Assembly (NCBI GenBank): GCA_020796225.1 | Contig: CM036758.1 | Location: 31,093,647 to 31,157,646, forward strand | Reading direction: 5' to 3' | DNA length: 64,000 nt | Origin: Arion vulgaris | Taxonomy: Eukaryota; Mollusca; Gastropoda; Stylommatophora; Arionidae | Shown: one piece after another, positions 62,062 to 64,000 of the stretch | Numbering within the stretch: position 1 is the stretch's first letter | Layout of the letters: every line of letters starts with the position of its first letter | The notes under the pieces: generated by a model | Told to the model about the DNA's origin: nothing | Databases searched by the model: none | Seen by the model: the letters and a program-made list of their open reading frames with translations, nothing else | Translations under genes and position numbers: made by a program

Positions 62062-62134
62062 GTAAGTTCTGTAAATGGGAGATTGCGTTTTGTTTGCTGT
62101 GGCATTGTGTTTTTGATTTTCTGTGTTTTTTTTG

Positions 62135-62650
62135 TGAGCCTCAGTAGTGTAGTTGTTAATCTTATTCTTCTTCTTTGCATTTGTCCTTTCAACCAATTTT
62201 AATCACTCTTTGTGATATGCTTGATCTTTGCCACGAATGTGTATCGTTGACATTGGTTTGGTAGGCCCTTAAAGCATAGACTTCTACACGTTTAGGACAC
62301 ATGCAACCGATTTCAGCCAAACCTCCTTTGTCACCTCTTACAACATTCGTGGCAGGTAACAGTGGCTCTATTCTTTACACCCCAAATTTGGGTCCCAGTA
62401 ACCACTCAGGCGTAGTTGTTAGTGAACTCGCTTCTTATCCTAGTGGTCCGGGTTCAATTCCACAGTGGGCATGGAATATTTTTCAGACCGAAATGGATCT
62501 CGGGTCAATCCAGCCTCAATTGGGTACCAGGAAAAAGCACTGGGAAGTAAAGGTGGCTAACGTGATGTTGACCATATCACCCAGTGTGTGCCAACAGCCA
62601 ATGAAAAATATGGGCCTAACACTGTATAACCCAATAATACTTTGATGTAT
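62135..62650 (+). mobile_element. SINE-E interrupted by SINE-B
   Basis: 62135-62158 is the start (GAGCCTCAGTAGTGTAG). 62413-62650 is the remainder (GTTAGTGAACTCGCTTCTTA, GGTTCAATTCCACAGTGGG, GTGATGTTGACCATATCACC, CTTTGATGTATGAAAAATGG). Confidence 0.88.
62159..62412 (-). mobile_element. SINE-B with perfect 9-bp TSD
   Basis: TAGTTGTTA at 62150-62158 and 62413-62421. It landed in the head of SINE-E, dating SINE-B as younger. Confidence 0.93.
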
Positions 62651-62839
62651 GAAAAATGGTTCCTTTACGTTTTTTTTACTTTATTGTGTGTTTTTTATTG
62701 TCCATAATATTGCGTTTTTGATTGTCTGTAGTGTCAGTATATTTACTTGATCAATCCTCTTCTACCTTGGAGTGTAGAGGCATGCCAGATGGACCGCCAG
62801 ACATCTCTATCAACTTTTTATTCCAGTCCTTCAGATGTT

Positions 62840-63020
62840 TTCCCTAGGAAAGCTCACCCTAGTAAATCAAAAGCTGGCTGAAAACAGGTGGACGGGCCTA
62901 GTCACCATGGGCGCATAATCGTTCAACGTAGATCACTGCGCTCTTGTCAAAGGACCAATTATATATCACAAAAAGAATGATAAAATTGACCGTGAAGAAC
63001 GATTGAAAAGAAAAGAAGAT
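62840..63020 (+). mobile_element. SINE-C copy
   Basis: CTAGGAAAGCTCACCCTAGT, ACCATGGGCGCATAATCGTT, CTCTTGTCAAAGGACCAATT, ending GAACGATTGAAAAGAAAAGA. Confidence 0.65.
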
Positions 63021-63039
63021 GTTGACTTCATAGTGCATT

Positions 63040-63500
63040 GTGGGTTGTCCTGGAGGTCTGGATCCTTTGCTCTTGGCCTCCCATATTTGTCAGGGGGTGG
63101 GGGCTTTCTCTCCCATTCTGCATATCGTCTTCAAACCATCACAATTTTCCTCAAGAGACTCGCATGAATCTATTGTCCTGGACATGCAGGTGTTCATGGT
63201 AACAAGAGAGCGGACAGGCTTGCATCGGAAGCATTGATTGTTGGGGACTTAGGATGGATAAGGGGGATATCTTCTGTCTCGTGGCGACCTGCTTTTAAAT
63301 GACACCAAAATTTATGTTGAATCAATCCAGCTATGTAATAAGTTTGGAATTACACTTTGTACAAATAGAGCTGGATGCTTGAGGGGCAGAGAGAGAGTGT
63401 GTTTAACCAGCGAGCCACAGAAACCATCAGTTTTGCTTACCCTTCGATGTCCGCTGGGTGAGCAACTATGGTTCTGCCTGGAGTGCTGTGATGTCAGTTC
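63040..63500 (+). mobile_element. LINE 3' fragment, RNase H type
   Basis: GAATCTATTGTCCTGGACAT, GAGAGCGGACAGGCTTGCAT (the GNKRADRLAS codons in part), CAAAATTTATGTTGAATCAA, CTGGAGTGCTGTGATGTCAG; aligns with 38940-39260. Confidence 0.7.
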
Positions 63501-63690
63501 TTCTTCTTCTTCTTCTTCGATCGTTCTAGGCCTGTTTTAATCATTCTCATTGTGATATATAAACAGCCAAACATCCGACGTAATGTCGTGCACCAGCCTT
63601 CAGCACCTATTGGAGCCCAGTTGCTTATCCTTCGGTGGGGTGTTCGTTTCAGCCAGCTTTTGATTTACTAGGGTGAGCTTTCCCTAGGGT
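63500..63690 (-). mobile_element. SINE-C copy
   Basis: CTTCTTCTTCTTCTTCGATC, GTTTTAATCATTCTCATTGT, GCCAAACATCCGACGTAATG, CTTATCCTTCGGTGGGGTGT. Its (GAA)n tail joins directly to the LINE end before it. Confidence 0.75.
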
Positions 63691-64000
63691 ACGATCAGCT
63701 TTGCCATATTTTTGGGCTTTGTGATCTACGCCGGGACAGTGAGTTACGCTGTTTATGCCCGTTCTGACTGAGAAATATTTCTCGGGGCTTGTAAGCTTAT
63801 CCTCGGACGGCGTCTTACTCGTATAAGACACCGTGTAAAGTATCGGCCTTCGCCAATGTTCAGACCCGAACTTCCTGTTTGATCCGTACATTGTCGGCCT
63901 TGCTTTACCGTACATTTTTAGTTTGATCCGGAGAAGGAACATTCTCAGCCTTTTCTAGACGCGTATCGGTGCGTGGCAATTTGCAATTAACCTCGAAAGC
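63691..64000. other. Unassigned, higher-GC end of the window
   Basis: Repeated GTCGGCCTT/TTTGATCCG words and more CG dinucleotides than the rest. A 97-codon minus ORF spans 63649-63942 but begins in SINE-C, so it is probably noncoding. Possibly an unnamed repeat. Confidence 0.35.

Noticed and set aside
63649..63942. 97-codon basic minus ORF at the right edge
   Set aside because: It runs into SINE-C and contains repeated DNA words; treated as noncoding.

Overview
The window is animal nuclear DNA: split genes with canonical GT/AG splice sites, dense retroposon litter and long tandem arrays. Gene content plus tRNA-headed SINEs ending in (AAG)n suggest a lophotrochozoan, perhaps a mollusc. That placement is inference from repeat style, not from any search. 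No prokaryotic features are present.

Four host genes can be supported from spliced exons. (1) 592-5648, minus: the first three coding exons of MAPKAP1/SIN1, the TORC2 subunit, running off the left edge. (2) 10639-22135, minus: a complete five-exon gene for the centromeric histone H3 variant CENP-A, with a 1-base frameshift in exon 3. (3) 40513-50927, minus: a gene of about 960 codons with a coiled-coil/acidic middle and a C-terminal VPS9-like domain, having one frameshift and one doubtful exon junction. (4) 61964-62061, plus: the first coding exon of CSNK2B (casein kinase 2 beta), running off the right edge.

Almost everything else is mobile DNA or derived from it. There are several non-LTR retrotransposon (LINE) families, mostly 3' fragments: one with reverse transcriptase plus RNase H (56.7-58.8 kb), several known only from the C-terminal end of the reverse-transcriptase protein, and one ending in a C2H2 zinc finger. 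At least eight SINE-like families occur, here called A-E, G, I and M, together with smaller shared modules F, H, J, K and L. SINE-B is the most active-looking, with many copies flanked by clear target-site duplications. There are two hAT-type nonautonomous DNA elements with perfect 8-bp duplications, a foldback element, and a decayed THAP/P-element-type transposase inside CENP-A intron 1.

Tandem arrays are prominent (units of 113, about 30, 48, 43, 43, 51, 64, about 60 and 58 bp). Several clearly grew out of a mobile element or a gene: the 43-bp array at 24.6-26.2 kb from inside a SINE-A, the 51-bp array at 28.8-29.3 kb from a reverse-transcriptase ORF in frame, and the 48-bp array at 14.3-14.6 kb from the splice donor of CENP-A exon 3. 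A SINE-LINE chimera inserted as one unit (3237-3757, 14-bp duplication) points to SINE-B using the RNase H LINE machinery.

Repeat family names are local labels. Plus/minus for A, B and C is given as head (CGCCCGAGTGGTTACC-like) to (AAG)n tail. Protein assignments rest on motif and intron-phase reading by eye; no alignment or database search was run.
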